DNA from: a virus
Direction: 5' to 3' (one strand)
DNA: 31,693 nt
Virus record (IMG/VR): IMGVR_UViG_3300037862_000019
Location: 1-31,693 of that record
Positions 13,556 to 19,516 of this stretch are shown here, piece by piece (position 1 is the stretch's first letter; each line of letters opens with the position of its first letter). Position numbers and translations under genes: made by a program. The notes under the pieces are model-generated. The model saw only the letters and a list, made by a program, of their open reading frames with translations. It searched no databases and had not been told where the DNA came from.

Positions 13556-14240
13556 TCATTTTCTCCGATAGGTGTTTCTGGATGTTGTCGTAAAAGTCTG
13601 TTGGGGAAGCTGCGGCCTCATCTAGCCATCGCTCGCCGTTAAGCCATGACGCAGGGTGCGCCGTGTATTGCTGATCTTGGCCCTGTCGCTGTCTGGCATA
13701 TGCGCCCATTGCGTCGATAATGGTTTGCGGGGTGACCTTTTTGGTTGCGGCTTTCCATGCCTTGACGGCCTGCCCCTTGCCAGCCTTTCGTGGAACAACT
13801 GACCAAAAGGCTTCAAACTCGTCATCTGCAATGATGGTTCTTTTATGGTTCTTTATGGTTAATGATGGTTCGGGTGCATCTCCTGCGGGGTTTATGACAT
13901 CCATATGCGGGGTTTGCGTATCCATATGCGGGGTTTCTGCATCCATCTGCGGGGGTGCATATCCTGCGGGGTGCATATCCTGCGGGGTTTTTACGGTGTA
14001 GAGGTTGCAATTCCTGCGCCCATTTCCGGTCTCTATGTGAAGCCAGCCTTGGTCCTCGAGGCGCCTAATAATGGTCTGAACGCCACGCTCCGACATGCAC
14101 GTCTTGCGGCAAATCCCAGCGATGCTGGGCCAGCATTCACCCTCGTTATTGGCGTAGTCTGCAATAGCCAGAAGCACAAACCTTTCGGCCTGCTTTTCAG
14201 GTCCGGCTTCCCAGACCCTTGACATTATTTTAATGCTCAA
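13383..14240 (-). CDS. Phage replication initiator with helix-turn-helix domain
   Basis: A 285-residue protein. I place the start at TTG 14238-14240: it gives the family-like opening MSIKIMSRVWEAGPEKQAER and lies 6 nt from an AAGGGG site; an internal ATG at 14225 is the alternative. Residues 20-75 form a winged helix-turn-helix (GECWPSIAGICRKTCMSERG, VQTIIRRLEDQGWLHIE), as in O-like initiators. The middle is Pro/Met/His-rich and encoded by DNA direct repeats. Residues about 145-200 (FEAFWSVVPRKAGKGQAVKA, YTAHPASWLNGERWLDE) match the C-terminal region of phage replication proteins. The last 57 residues lie in the overlap with the next gene and look atypical. Expected role: origin binding. Confidence 0.82.
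   Translation of the reverse strand: MSIKIMSRVWEAGPEKQAERFVLLAIADYANNEGECWPSIAGICRKTCMSERGVQTIIRRLEDQGWLHIETGNGRRNCNLYTVKTPQDMHPAGYAPPQMDAETPHMDTQTPHMDVINPAGDAPEPSLTIKNHKRTIIADDEFEAFWSVVPRKAGKGQAVKAWKAATKKVTPQTIIDAMGAYARQRQGQDQQYTAHPASWLNGERWLDEAAASPTDFYDNIQKHLSEKMNELPDTPSIGHNAYHRLSAPVSAPDTSGRRGMHEGNSGDSRGGERSYLSIIKPRKFP
13834..13870. repeat. Helically phased ATGGTT repeats beside the iterons
   Basis: Four copies of ATGGTT (13834, 13845, 13855, 13865) are spaced 11, 10 and 10 bp in a T-rich tract next to the iteron array. This resembles the AT-rich unwinding element that flanks iterons in phage origins. The phasing is directly visible; the function is inference. Confidence 0.5.
13876..13993. 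repeat. Iteron-like direct repeats, candidate replication origin
   Basis: Six copies of a TGCGGGG core lie inside the initiator gene, at 13884, 13906, 13927, 13948, 13965 and 13981 (spacings 22, 21, 21, 17, 16 bp). Two copies share the 17-mer ATCCATATGCGGGGTTT (13899-13915 and 13920-13936), a third is a close variant (13941-13956), and two copies share GCATATCCTGCGGGGT (13957-13972 and 13973-13988). Spacings near 21 bp put three sites on one face of the helix. In lambda the origin iterons also lie within the initiator gene O, so this is a good origin candidate. No strand polarity is implied. Confidence 0.7.
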
Positions 14241-14252
14241 GGGGTTCCCCTT
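14239..14252. promoter_or_regulatory. Perfect palindrome at the initiator start
   Basis: AAGGGGTTCCCCTT is a perfect 14-bp palindrome lying against the TTG start of the initiator gene. On the message it contains the AAGGGG ribosome site, so folding or protein binding could limit translation or transcription of the initiator. The rest of the 106-bp gap (14241-14346) shows nothing I can call. Confidence 0.35.
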
Positions 14253-14346
14253 ATGTTGGGGCAGGTATTGCGCAAGGGGGCCAGCCCGTGCTATCAATAA
14301 CCTGCGTTTGTTGCTACTCGCACTGTAGGCCCGCCAGCCTCAAAGA

Positions 14347-14478
14347 TCAAGCCTCGGCCATAGATTGGTCGGGGTTTTTCTTTTCCCCAGCACCTGCTAT
14401 GATACCCATGCGCTGGTCATGGGCGTAGCCGTGGTGTCCTCCTGCACCGTCTCGCGGCTTACTGGCGGGTTGAGGCAT
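14347..14478 (-). CDS. Short hypothetical protein
   Basis: A 43-residue frame starting MPQPASKPRDGAGGHHGYAH, Gly/His/Pro-rich and probably unstructured. A GGGGAGAC ribosome site lies about 5 nt upstream of the ATG, and the start overlaps the previous gene by 20 bp. GGHHGYAHDQRM resembles small phage proteins of unknown role. Support is moderate because the composition is low in complexity. Confidence 0.45.
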   Translation of the reverse strand: MPQPASKPRDGAGGHHGYAHDQRMGIIAGAGEKKNPDQSMAEA

Positions 14479-14689
14479 TGCTGTCTCCCCGCCGTTTCTT
14501 TGCCGCTTGGCTGAGACGATACCAGCCACCACGCATCAACACGTCGCCAGCGTCGTCCATCTCGATCAGGGTCCGCTGTACAAGATCCTGTGCAACTGGC
14601 GCACCGCCCAGCGCAGATAGATCGTCTGCAATGGTCTCGGCGCTGCCACCAGGCACAATCAACAACAGGGCTATGATCTGGTCACGCAT
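14459..14689 (-). CDS. Small winged-helix-like hypothetical protein
   Basis: A 76-residue protein, MRDQIIALLLIVPGGSAETI then ADDLSALGGAPVAQDLVQRT, LIEMDDAGDVLMRGGWYRLS. The helix-helix-helix-strand pattern ending in GGWYRLS resembles a winged helix, perhaps DNA-binding. The ATG at 14687-14689 overlaps the VRR-NUC stop by 8 bp, favouring this start. It lies in the leftward operon led by the repressor. Confidence 0.65.
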   Translation of the reverse strand: MRDQIIALLLIVPGGSAETIADDLSALGGAPVAQDLVQRTLIEMDDAGDVLMRGGWYRLSQAAKKRRGDSNASTRQ

Positions 14690-15029
14690 CCCACTCTCCC
14701 AGCTTCTCTTTGACATCATCAATGGATCGCACCACGGCCCAATGCCCACCAGCGGCGATTATAGCCGCACCCACGGCCTTCTGGGCGGGGCTGGCATATC
14801 CGCCCTCCGCTTTGATCTCGAAGCCGTAGAAGTGGCCCTGATTCAGCATCATCAGATCGGGAAAGCCGACGACCATTCCCATGAATTTCTGTTTGGCAAT
14901 GGCGCGGGCAATGGCCTGCCCCTTGACGTCTGTCTGGTTGGCAGAGTGATGCACCACGGCCTGCGGATATTGCAGGCGCAGGTAGCCGAGAATGGCTTGG
15001 TGGATCGGGCCTTCGAGATTGCGCCTCAC
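14682..15029 (-). CDS. VRR-NUC domain nuclease
   Basis: A 115-residue PD-(D/E)XK nuclease of the VRR-NUC family. Visible catalytic elements are E6, the PD pair at 57-58 (MVVGFPDLMML), E71-x-K73 (FYGFEIKAEGGYASPAQ) and Q83. VRR-NUC proteins in phages are thought to process branched or flap DNA. It overlaps the repressor stop (ATGA at 15026-15029), so the two are translated together. A role in replication or recombination intermediate cleavage is expected from the family, not shown here. Confidence 0.88.
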   Translation of the reverse strand: MRRNLEGPIHQAILGYLRLQYPQAVVHHSANQTDVKGQAIARAIAKQKFMGMVVGFPDLMMLNQGHFYGFEIKAEGGYASPAQKAVGAAIIAAGGHWAVVRSIDDVKEKLGEWDA

Positions 15030-15310
15030 TGCGGAACCCCGCGATGCTTGCCTTCAAATATGCGGCGACAAACAGCCTCGCGCACTGACGGCCTGTCCGT
15101 CACCAGATCGTCAACGGTGACGCCCAGCCCCTCGGCCAGACGAACAGCGGTCCAGATGCTTGGTGCCTGCACATGCCCAGATCGCAGCTGCGAATATGCA
15201 GGCTTGCCCATGTTGCAGCGCGCGGCCTGCTGGCCCAAGCTAACGCCTTTGGTTTTCCATGCGTCTGAGTATGCCCGCAGGTTGGCGGTGAAGATTGGTG
15301 TCGGTTCCAT
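15026..15310 (-). CDS. XRE-family transcription regulator (Cro/CI-like)
   Basis: A 94-residue protein with a lambda-repressor-type helix-turn-helix: ANLRAYSDAWKTKGVSLGQQ, AARCNMGKPAYSQLRSGHVQ, APSIWTAVRLAEGLGVTVDD. There is no C-terminal cleavage (LexA-like) domain, so it resembles a Cro or short repressor. An AGGAG site precedes the ATG. It is the first leftward gene beside the divergent control region, where an inverted repeat overlaps its candidate promoter, suggesting autoregulation and control of the rightward early operon. Confidence 0.87.
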   Translation of the reverse strand: MEPTPIFTANLRAYSDAWKTKGVSLGQQAARCNMGKPAYSQLRSGHVQAPSIWTAVRLAEGLGVTVDDLVTDRPSVREAVCRRIFEGKHRGVPQ

Positions 15311-15350
15311 GTCGTTCTCCTGTGTTGTGTTCGGCTATCGTAAAATAAGT

Positions 15351-15365
15351 TTGCGAAGTGTGCAA
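15351..15365. promoter_or_regulatory. Candidate repressor operator (TTGC-N7-GCAA)
   Basis: A 15-bp inverted repeat with half-sites TTGC and GCAA lies 41 bp from the regulator start and overlaps the -35 box of its likely promoter. Its size fits an XRE-dimer operator. A neighbouring CTTGCAAG at 15372-15379 shares the TTGC half-site. Confidence 0.45.
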
Positions 15366-15382
15366 TATGCGCTTGCAAGAAA

Positions 15383-15411
15383 GTTAGTAGAACGTTAGAC
15401 AGTTGTTAGAC
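15383..15411. repeat. Three GTTAG repeats at exact 11-bp spacing
   Basis: GTTAG occurs at 15383, 15394 and 15405; the last two extend to GTTAGAC. The constant 11-bp period puts the copies on one face of the DNA just upstream of the first early gene, suggesting a cooperative activator or repressor site. Confidence 0.55.
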
Positions 15412-15433
15412 GGAACGCAAACGGGAGCAAAAC

Positions 15434-15835
15434 ATGACAATTCAATGGGCAACGCCAAACCGCAAAGGTGGCGCATCAGCTAGCAATAAATCTGGCGTAT
15501 ACCTTGCATCATCAAGAGCGGGCGAAGGTCGGCCAGCACAACTTTCGATTGGCATACAGGCAGACGCAATGGAAGCAATGCGCTGGGTTGTTGGTGATCG
15601 GGTTATTCTGGGCCGTGACAGTGAAACAGGCATTTTTGTTTTGTGCCTTCACCCAGACGGTTTCAAGCTGACATCGCGCAGCACGGGCAAGCGCCAAGAT
15701 TCGGCAGGTCTTTGTATCGCTGCTAGCGTCAAAATGGTAACGCCATCTTTTATTGATAAAGATAAAACTCCAGCATCGGTCGCGCTTGCTAATTGCGAAC
15801 TGGACGGCGCACAGTTGCGCTTTGTCCTTTATTGA
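15434..15835 (+). CDS. First early gene, hypothetical protein
   Basis: A 133-residue protein starting MTIQWATPNRKGGASASNKS; the middle (AMEAMRWVVGDRVILGRDSE, TGIFVLCLHPDGFKLTSRST) has a beta pattern with an AbrB- or MazE-like feel (W.vGDrv.lg.d) but I cannot assign it. It is the first gene to the right of the control region, so it is likely among the earliest expressed products, possibly a host-takeover or regulatory protein. Ribosome site GGGAGC. Its leader GGAGCAAAACATGACA is repeated exactly before the next gene. Confidence 0.72.
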   Translation: MTIQWATPNRKGGASASNKSGVYLASSRAGEGRPAQLSIGIQADAMEAMRWVVGDRVILGRDSETGIFVLCLHPDGFKLTSRSTGKRQDSAGLCIAASVKMVTPSFIDKDKTPASVALANCELDGAQLRFVLY

Positions 15836-15847
15836 TCGGAGCAAAAC

Positions 15848-16078
15848 ATGACAGTCGCATCAACATACAACGGCGAAGAAATCCAAGTAGACTTCCACGC
15901 CGAAACAGAACGCAGCGACTACGGCGTGCCGGGTTCGCCTGTCTGGCATGAAGTCGATCCCGCCAGCATCGAAGTCGCGGCGCTGACTATATTGGGCATT
16001 GACGTTAAGATGACCGATTTGCCCGCACACTTGCAGCAAGCCATTATCGACTTGGCCGACGAAACAGAATTTGCATAG
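15848..16078 (+). CDS. Early hypothetical protein
   Basis: A 76-residue acidic protein, MTVASTYNGEEIQVDFHAET followed by PVWHEVDPASIEVAALTILG and a helical tail LPAHLQQAIIDLADETEF. It begins 12 bp after the first early gene and uses an identical 16-bp ribosome-site/start cassette. Function unknown; small acidic early phage proteins often bind host enzymes, but nothing here shows that. Confidence 0.68.
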   Translation: MTVASTYNGEEIQVDFHAETERSDYGVPGSPVWHEVDPASIEVAALTILGIDVKMTDLPAHLQQAIIDLADETEFA

Positions 16079-16089
16079 GAGAAACGACA

Positions 16090-16746
16090 ATGAAAACCCT
16101 AATTGACCCCACCGCCGCAGATAAGATTGAAGCCGCGCATCCCCGCCTCCAGGCTGGCTGCTGGGGCGGCACACATACCGTTTGCATGATGTCTGCCCTT
16201 GTGAGAGGCGCGGGAGGTATCCAAGACTGCGTCACGGCTGGCTGGCCGGAATGGCTCGTTAAATTAAACGTGTGGATGTTTGACGTATATGTGGGCGCAG
16301 AATGCGAAGAAACAGCCCGCTACCAATTCGCCCTTGATGTAGCTTATGCGGTACAGGTGCCACGCGATTACGACAAAGCCCGCGACCTGTTTTTGATTGC
16401 GACCTTGGATCGCGCTAAAAAGCACGACACAGCCGGTTTATGCCAGCACGTTATTGGCTTGTTGCACCGCCGGATCGCGGGTCAGGATGTTGCGGATGCG
16501 ATGACAGCCACCTTTTCCGCCGACCATGCCGCCGCCGCTATCAATGCCGCCGCCTATTCCGATGCTTATGACGCCGCCTTTTCCGCCGCCGATTCCGATG
16601 CTTATGCCGCCGCCCATGCCGCCGGCCGTGCCGCCGCCGATTCCAATGCCGCCGCCCGTGCCGCCCTTCTCGCCGCCCGTGCCGCCCGTCTCGCCGTCAA
16701 TGTCGCGTCGCGCCAAAACCTGATCGCCGCGCTGAATGCGGCTTAA
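16090..16746 (+). CDS. Early protein with Ala-rich repeat C-terminus
   Basis: A 218-residue protein. Residues 1-145 look globular (GCWGGTHTVCMMSALVRGAG, YVGAECEETARYQFALDVAY, DYDKARDLFLIATLDRAKKH). Residues 146-205 are Ala-rich with spaced Tyr, Asp and Ser (NAAAYSDAYDAAFSAADSDA, YAAAHAAGRAAADSNAAARA), a periodic helical region encoded by GCCGCC-rich repeats; the stretch ATTCCGATGCTTATG occurs twice. Phage proteins with such AYAAA-type repeats are known but uncharacterised. The GGAGAAACGACA leader gives a good ribosome site. The repeats could vary in copy number between relatives. Confidence 0.72.
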   Translation: MKTLIDPTAADKIEAAHPRLQAGCWGGTHTVCMMSALVRGAGGIQDCVTAGWPEWLVKLNVWMFDVYVGAECEETARYQFALDVAYAVQVPRDYDKARDLFLIATLDRAKKHDTAGLCQHVIGLLHRRIAGQDVADAMTATFSADHAAAAINAAAYSDAYDAAFSAADSDAYAAAHAAGRAAADSNAAARAALLAARAARLAVNVASRQNLIAALNAA

Positions 16747-16766
16747 TTAACAAAGGAGCAAAGACA

Positions 16767-16865
16767 ATGAAAATCAAAGACATTCTCACCGACCTGATCG
16801 GTGCCATCGCAATCTTCGGGGGCGGCTACGCTTTCTTGATCTTCGGGCATGGGATGGGCTGGTAA
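16767..16865 (+). CDS. Tiny membrane protein
   Basis: A 32-residue frame found by hand (ATG 16767-16769, TAA 16863-16865): MKIKDILTDLIGAIAIFGGG then YAFLIFGHGMGW. One hydrophobic helix with a Gly-rich motif spans most of it. A strong AAAGGAG ribosome site lies 8 nt before the ATG and the next gene (ERF) starts one base after the stop. Likely a small inner-membrane peptide; function unknown. Confidence 0.6.
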   Translation: MKIKDILTDLIGAIAIFGGGYAFLIFGHGMGW

Positions 16866-16866
16866 C

Positions 16867-17478
16867 ATGACTGAGCATAAAAACATTTACATGGCTCTCT
16901 GTGCCGCACAGGCAAACATGGGCAAAGTCACCAAGGGATCGGTAAACCCTGCCTTCAAAAGCAAATATGCCGATCTGGCCGATGTCGTCTCGGTCGCTGT
17001 TCCCGCGCTCACAGAGCAAGGCATCGCGATGTATCACAGTGTGATACGCGACGAACACGGAACAGCGATGCGCACCACACTTTCACACGGGGCGACAGAC
17101 ACGCACATTCATTGCGACGTTCCAATGATTGTGGACAAGCAAAATATGCAGGGCATGAAGTCTGCCACGACCTATGCCAAGCGCATTGGGCTTGAGAGCG
17201 TCACAGGCATAGCTGCGGAAGATGATGATGGAAATGCCGCATTCAAAGCCCCACCTAAAGCGGAACCAAAGCCCGCACCCATCGACACAGAGGCCTCACA
17301 GAAGGCTCGCGAGTATCTGGCCGAGGCAGACAGCCTTGACGACCTCAAGGAACGCTGGTCGCGCATCCCAAAGCCTGTAGCAGCCTTGCTAGTCGTTAGC
17401 GCAGCCAAGGATGCTGCCAAGCTGAGGCTGACACACCCAGTCAATGCCGATCTGGGCGGCGACGAATTACCGTATTGA
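16867..17478 (+). CDS. erf: ERF-family single-strand annealing protein
   Basis: A 203-residue member of the ERF superfamily (P22 Erf-like). The conserved block is NIYMALCAAQANMGKVTKGS, NPAFKSKYADLADVVSVAVP, ALTEQGIAMYHSVI and later GMKSATTYAKRIGLESVTGI, AAEDDDGN. ERF proteins anneal complementary single strands in phage recombination, circularisation and repair. The C-terminus is Pro/Lys-rich then helical. The ATG at 16867 is chosen because it follows the previous stop by one base and opens the conserved MTEHKNIY block. It is the centre of an early recombination module with ninB and the Ref-like nuclease. Confidence 0.92.
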   Translation: MTEHKNIYMALCAAQANMGKVTKGSVNPAFKSKYADLADVVSVAVPALTEQGIAMYHSVIRDEHGTAMRTTLSHGATDTHIHCDVPMIVDKQNMQGMKSATTYAKRIGLESVTGIAAEDDDGNAAFKAPPKAEPKPAPIDTEASQKAREYLAEADSLDDLKERWSRIPKPVAALLVVSAAKDAAKLRLTHPVNADLGGDELPY

Positions 17479-17497
17479 GAAAAGAAGGGACAAAAAC

Positions 17498-18193
17498 ATG
17501 ACAAACGATCCACGTCTTTCCGTTGGCGGTAATAACCCGCCAGACCCCATCGACGAGGCACTGGCCCCATACAGCGAAGCCATTGACGAGGCGCAAAACT
17601 GGCTGGACGGACAGCCAATCGAAAATGCCGACCAACTCAAGGCAACCGACGCCTTGCTTAAAACCATCAAGGGCGCGCTCAAGGATTTAAACGCTGCCCG
17701 CGATGAAAGCACCAAGCCTTTGCACGAGGTTTGGAAAACAGAAATTGCGCGATGGAAACCGACCCAGGATGATCTGGATCGGATCGTCAAAGGCCTGATT
17801 GCCTGCCAAGACCCATACAAGCGCAAGCTGGCCGCTGAGAAGGAGGCAGAGAAGCGGGCAGCATGGGATGCCGCCAACAAGGCCTGCCAAGAGGCCGAGG
17901 ACGCCGCCAAGGCTGCATCAGCGTCAGACATAGACGCACAGCGCGATGCCGCCCAGAAGGCCGCACAGGCGCAGCAGGCGCTTGCAGATGCCAGTGCCAA
18001 GCAGAAAGACAAGGTATTGGGGATGCGCACTGTCCACCGATACGATATTGAAGACCACCGCGCCGCCCTGCATTGGATCGCAGGCAATGACCGGGATGCA
18101 GTGACGGCTTTCATCGAGGCATATGTTGCCAAGAACCACAAAGACACTGACATCGCAGGCGTAAAACGTTGGCAGGAAAAGGAGGCGTATTGA
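17498..18193 (+). CDS. Coiled-coil protein of the recombination operon
   Basis: A 231-residue protein starting MTNDPRLSVGGNNPPDPIDE. Residues 85-165 are highly charged and Ala-rich with a heptad-like pattern (KRKLAAEKEAEKRAAWDAAN, QEAEDAAKAASASDIDAQRD), a probable long coiled coil. The ends look folded (LHWIAGNDRDAVTAFIEAYV). I recall similar proteins beside annealing-protein genes in alphaproteobacterial phages, but the function is unknown. GAAGGGA ribosome site; its stop overlaps the next start (TGATG). Confidence 0.75.
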   Translation: MTNDPRLSVGGNNPPDPIDEALAPYSEAIDEAQNWLDGQPIENADQLKATDALLKTIKGALKDLNAARDESTKPLHEVWKTEIARWKPTQDDLDRIVKGLIACQDPYKRKLAAEKEAEKRAAWDAANKACQEAEDAAKAASASDIDAQRDAAQKAAQAQQALADASAKQKDKVLGMRTVHRYDIEDHRAALHWIAGNDRDAVTAFIEAYVAKNHKDTDIAGVKRWQEKEAY

Positions 18194-18366
18194 TGCACCG
18201 CAATGACATCATCGACACATTTGAGCGCATCGAACAAGCCGCAGGAGGTATTGCCAAAACAGACACATGGGAAACGCTGAACCAAACCGTCAAAGCGTTG
18301 AATATGGATCGCAAAGATGTAGTCCGGGTCATGCTGGACCATTGGACATCGCAGGGGGCTGGGTGA
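18193..18366 (+). CDS. Small hypothetical protein
   Basis: A 57-residue protein, MHRNDIIDTFERIEQAAGGI then AKTDTWETLNQTVKALNMDR, helical. I start it at the ATG 18193 because this overlaps the upstream TGA (TGATG); an ATG 24 bp earlier lies inside the previous gene. A GGAGG site lies 7 nt upstream. The stop overlaps the ninB start. No family recognised. Confidence 0.65.
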   Translation: MHRNDIIDTFERIEQAAGGIAKTDTWETLNQTVKALNMDRKDVVRVMLDHWTSQGAG

Positions 18367-18818
18367 TGCCGACAAAGATAATCCGTAACCCTGCCCACGT
18401 TGACGCGCTGGCCAATATGCTGCGGGACCGGAAGCTTCCCATCACGGTAACTTGGACACAGGGCGCGCCCCGATCCAATGCGCAGAACAGGCTGGCCCAG
18501 CGGTGGTTCACAGACATTGCCACGCAGATGGGCGATCAAACGCACGAAGATGTGCGGGCCGAATGCAAACTGCGGTTTGGCGTGCCGATCCTGCGGTCAG
18601 AGAACGAGGCTTTCCGCACATCATATGACCGCGTGTTGAAGGCGTTGCCATACGAACAGAAACTGGACGCAATCAAAGCATTTGACCTTCCGACAACCCG
18701 GCTGATGACGCAAAAGCAGATGACCGCGTTTATGGATGAAATGCAGCGCCATTGGGTCAAACAGGGCGTGCGCCTTACCGATCCAGAAGCGCTGAAATAT
18801 GAACAGGAGTTCGCATGA
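18366..18818 (+). CDS. ninB: NinB recombination protein
   Basis: A 150-residue protein of the lambda NinB (Orf) family: TVTWTQGAPRSNAQNRLAQR, WFTDIATQMGDQTHEDVRAE, CKLRFGVPI, then a C-terminal TTRLMTQKQMTAFMDEMQRH W. The R..aQNrl...w...iA pattern and the terminal T..ls...m..fm..i..w are family marks. NinB binds SSB-coated single strands and helps recombinases load, replacing host RecFOR. Start fixed by the TGATG overlap with the preceding gene. It fits with the ERF protein upstream and SSB on the other strand. Confidence 0.9.
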   Translation: MPTKIIRNPAHVDALANMLRDRKLPITVTWTQGAPRSNAQNRLAQRWFTDIATQMGDQTHEDVRAECKLRFGVPILRSENEAFRTSYDRVLKALPYEQKLDAIKAFDLPTTRLMTQKQMTAFMDEMQRHWVKQGVRLTDPEALKYEQEFA

Positions 18819-19075
18819 AACCGATACTAACACCGTCTCGCTGGCGGGCATTGAAGAAACTGGAACATATAGGCGACCAGCCGTTTATCGGAACAGACGT
18901 TGGCGTGAAAGGGCCGGGTCTGGTCAGCCTAGAAGAATGCGGCTGGGTTGAACGGGTTGAAGCCCCAGACGACCAGCCGTTCATCATCGCAACGCAGGGC
19001 CACCATTGGCGCGTTACGACACCGGGCCGCGCGGCGATCGCAGCACTACCTGAAAACAAACCAAAGAGAGCATGA
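18815..19075 (+). CDS. Hypothetical protein, winged-helix-like
   Basis: An 86-residue protein, MKPILTPSRWRALKKLEHIG then GVKGPGLVSLEECGWVERVE and HHWRVTTPGRAAIAALPENK. The pattern helix, LvslE.cGwVer, strand, WrvTtpGraal resembles a MarR/winged-helix half (wing and final helix ending in T..Gr.al). It may bind DNA or be a phage-specific regulator. ATGA overlap with ninB upstream and one-base gap before the GapR-like gene. Confidence 0.65.
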   Translation: MKPILTPSRWRALKKLEHIGDQPFIGTDVGVKGPGLVSLEECGWVERVEAPDDQPFIIATQGHHWRVTTPGRAAIAALPENKPKRA

Positions 19076-19076
19076 C

Positions 19077-19325
19077 ATGACAAACACCACACAGAACGTC
19101 ACCGCCGATGAATTGCGCGCAATCGTTGAACGCATCGAACACCTGAACGCGCGGATTTCTGACGAAACCGAAGCCCGCGCAGACATTTACGTCGAAGCCA
19201 AGGGCAGCGGATACTGCGTAAAGACTATCCGCAAGATCGTGTCTCTGCGCAAAAAGCGTGCCGATGTTTTGGCCGAAGAAGATGCAATCGAAGAATTGTA
19301 TCGCCAAGCCTTAGGAATGCTATGA
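19077..19325 (+). CDS. gapR: GapR-like nucleoid-associated protein (DUF2312)
   Basis: An 82-residue protein with the full GapR/DUF2312 pattern: ELRAIVERIEHLNARISDET, DIYVEAKGSGYCVKTIRKIV, SLRKKRADVLAEEDAIEELY, RQALGML. In Caulobacter GapR is a tetrameric DNA clamp that binds overtwisted DNA ahead of forks and transcription and stimulates topoisomerases. The family is essentially alphaproteobacterial, which points to the host. The ATG at 19077 follows the preceding stop by one base. In a phage it could help rapid replication or transcription, or compete with the host protein; both are inference. Confidence 0.88.
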   Translation: MTNTTQNVTADELRAIVERIEHLNARISDETEARADIYVEAKGSGYCVKTIRKIVSLRKKRADVLAEEDAIEELYRQALGML

Positions 19326-19516
19326 TGCGCTGGATGCTCAAGCCCATCATGGCCCCGATTGCCCGCAACAAGCTGTCTGCGCTATACGAGGAAAAGGATC
19401 GCATCGCAGCCGCCATCTACCGCGCCAAAAAGAGCAAGGCGCGGGTAACGGATCTATACGATCTGGCAAAGCAGGTGAACACGGCCTGCCATAAATGGGA
19501 AAGGTGGGTGCTTTGA
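19322..19516 (+). CDS. Small basic hypothetical protein
   Basis: A 64-residue, Lys/Arg/Ala-rich helical protein (MMRWMLKPIMAPIARNKLSA, LYEEKDRIAAAIYRAKKSKA). The start overlaps the GapR stop (ATGATG). The charge suggests nucleic-acid binding; no family recognised. Confidence 0.65.
   Translation: MMRWMLKPIMAPIARNKLSALYEEKDRIAAAIYRAKKSKARVTDLYDLAKQVNTACHKWERWVL

Larger units (their letters stand above)
15311..15433. promoter_or_regulatory. Divergent early control region
   Basis: The 123 bp between the repressor gene and the rightward early operon should hold both promoters. On the - strand I see TTGCAC, 17 bp, TACGAT as a modest promoter candidate for the repressor. An inverted repeat TTGC-N7-GCAA (15351-15365) covers its -35 box, and a palindrome CTTGCAAG (15372-15379) lies just outside. 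Three GTTAG repeats follow on the + side. I cannot name a clear + strand promoter with confidence. Confidence 0.6.

Noticed and set aside
14478-15398. A 306-codon + strand open frame opposite the repressor and VRR-NUC genes
   Set aside because: It covers three confident - strand genes and the divergent promoter region and shows no protein motif.
16438-16716. Gly-rich - strand frame opposite the Ala-rich repeat
   Set aside because: It is the mirror of GCCGCC repeats and not a real protein.
17467-18375. A 302-codon - strand frame opposite the coiled-coil gene
   Set aside because: Low-complexity Ala/Ser/Cys-rich translation of the complement of a repetitive coding region; no ribosome site.
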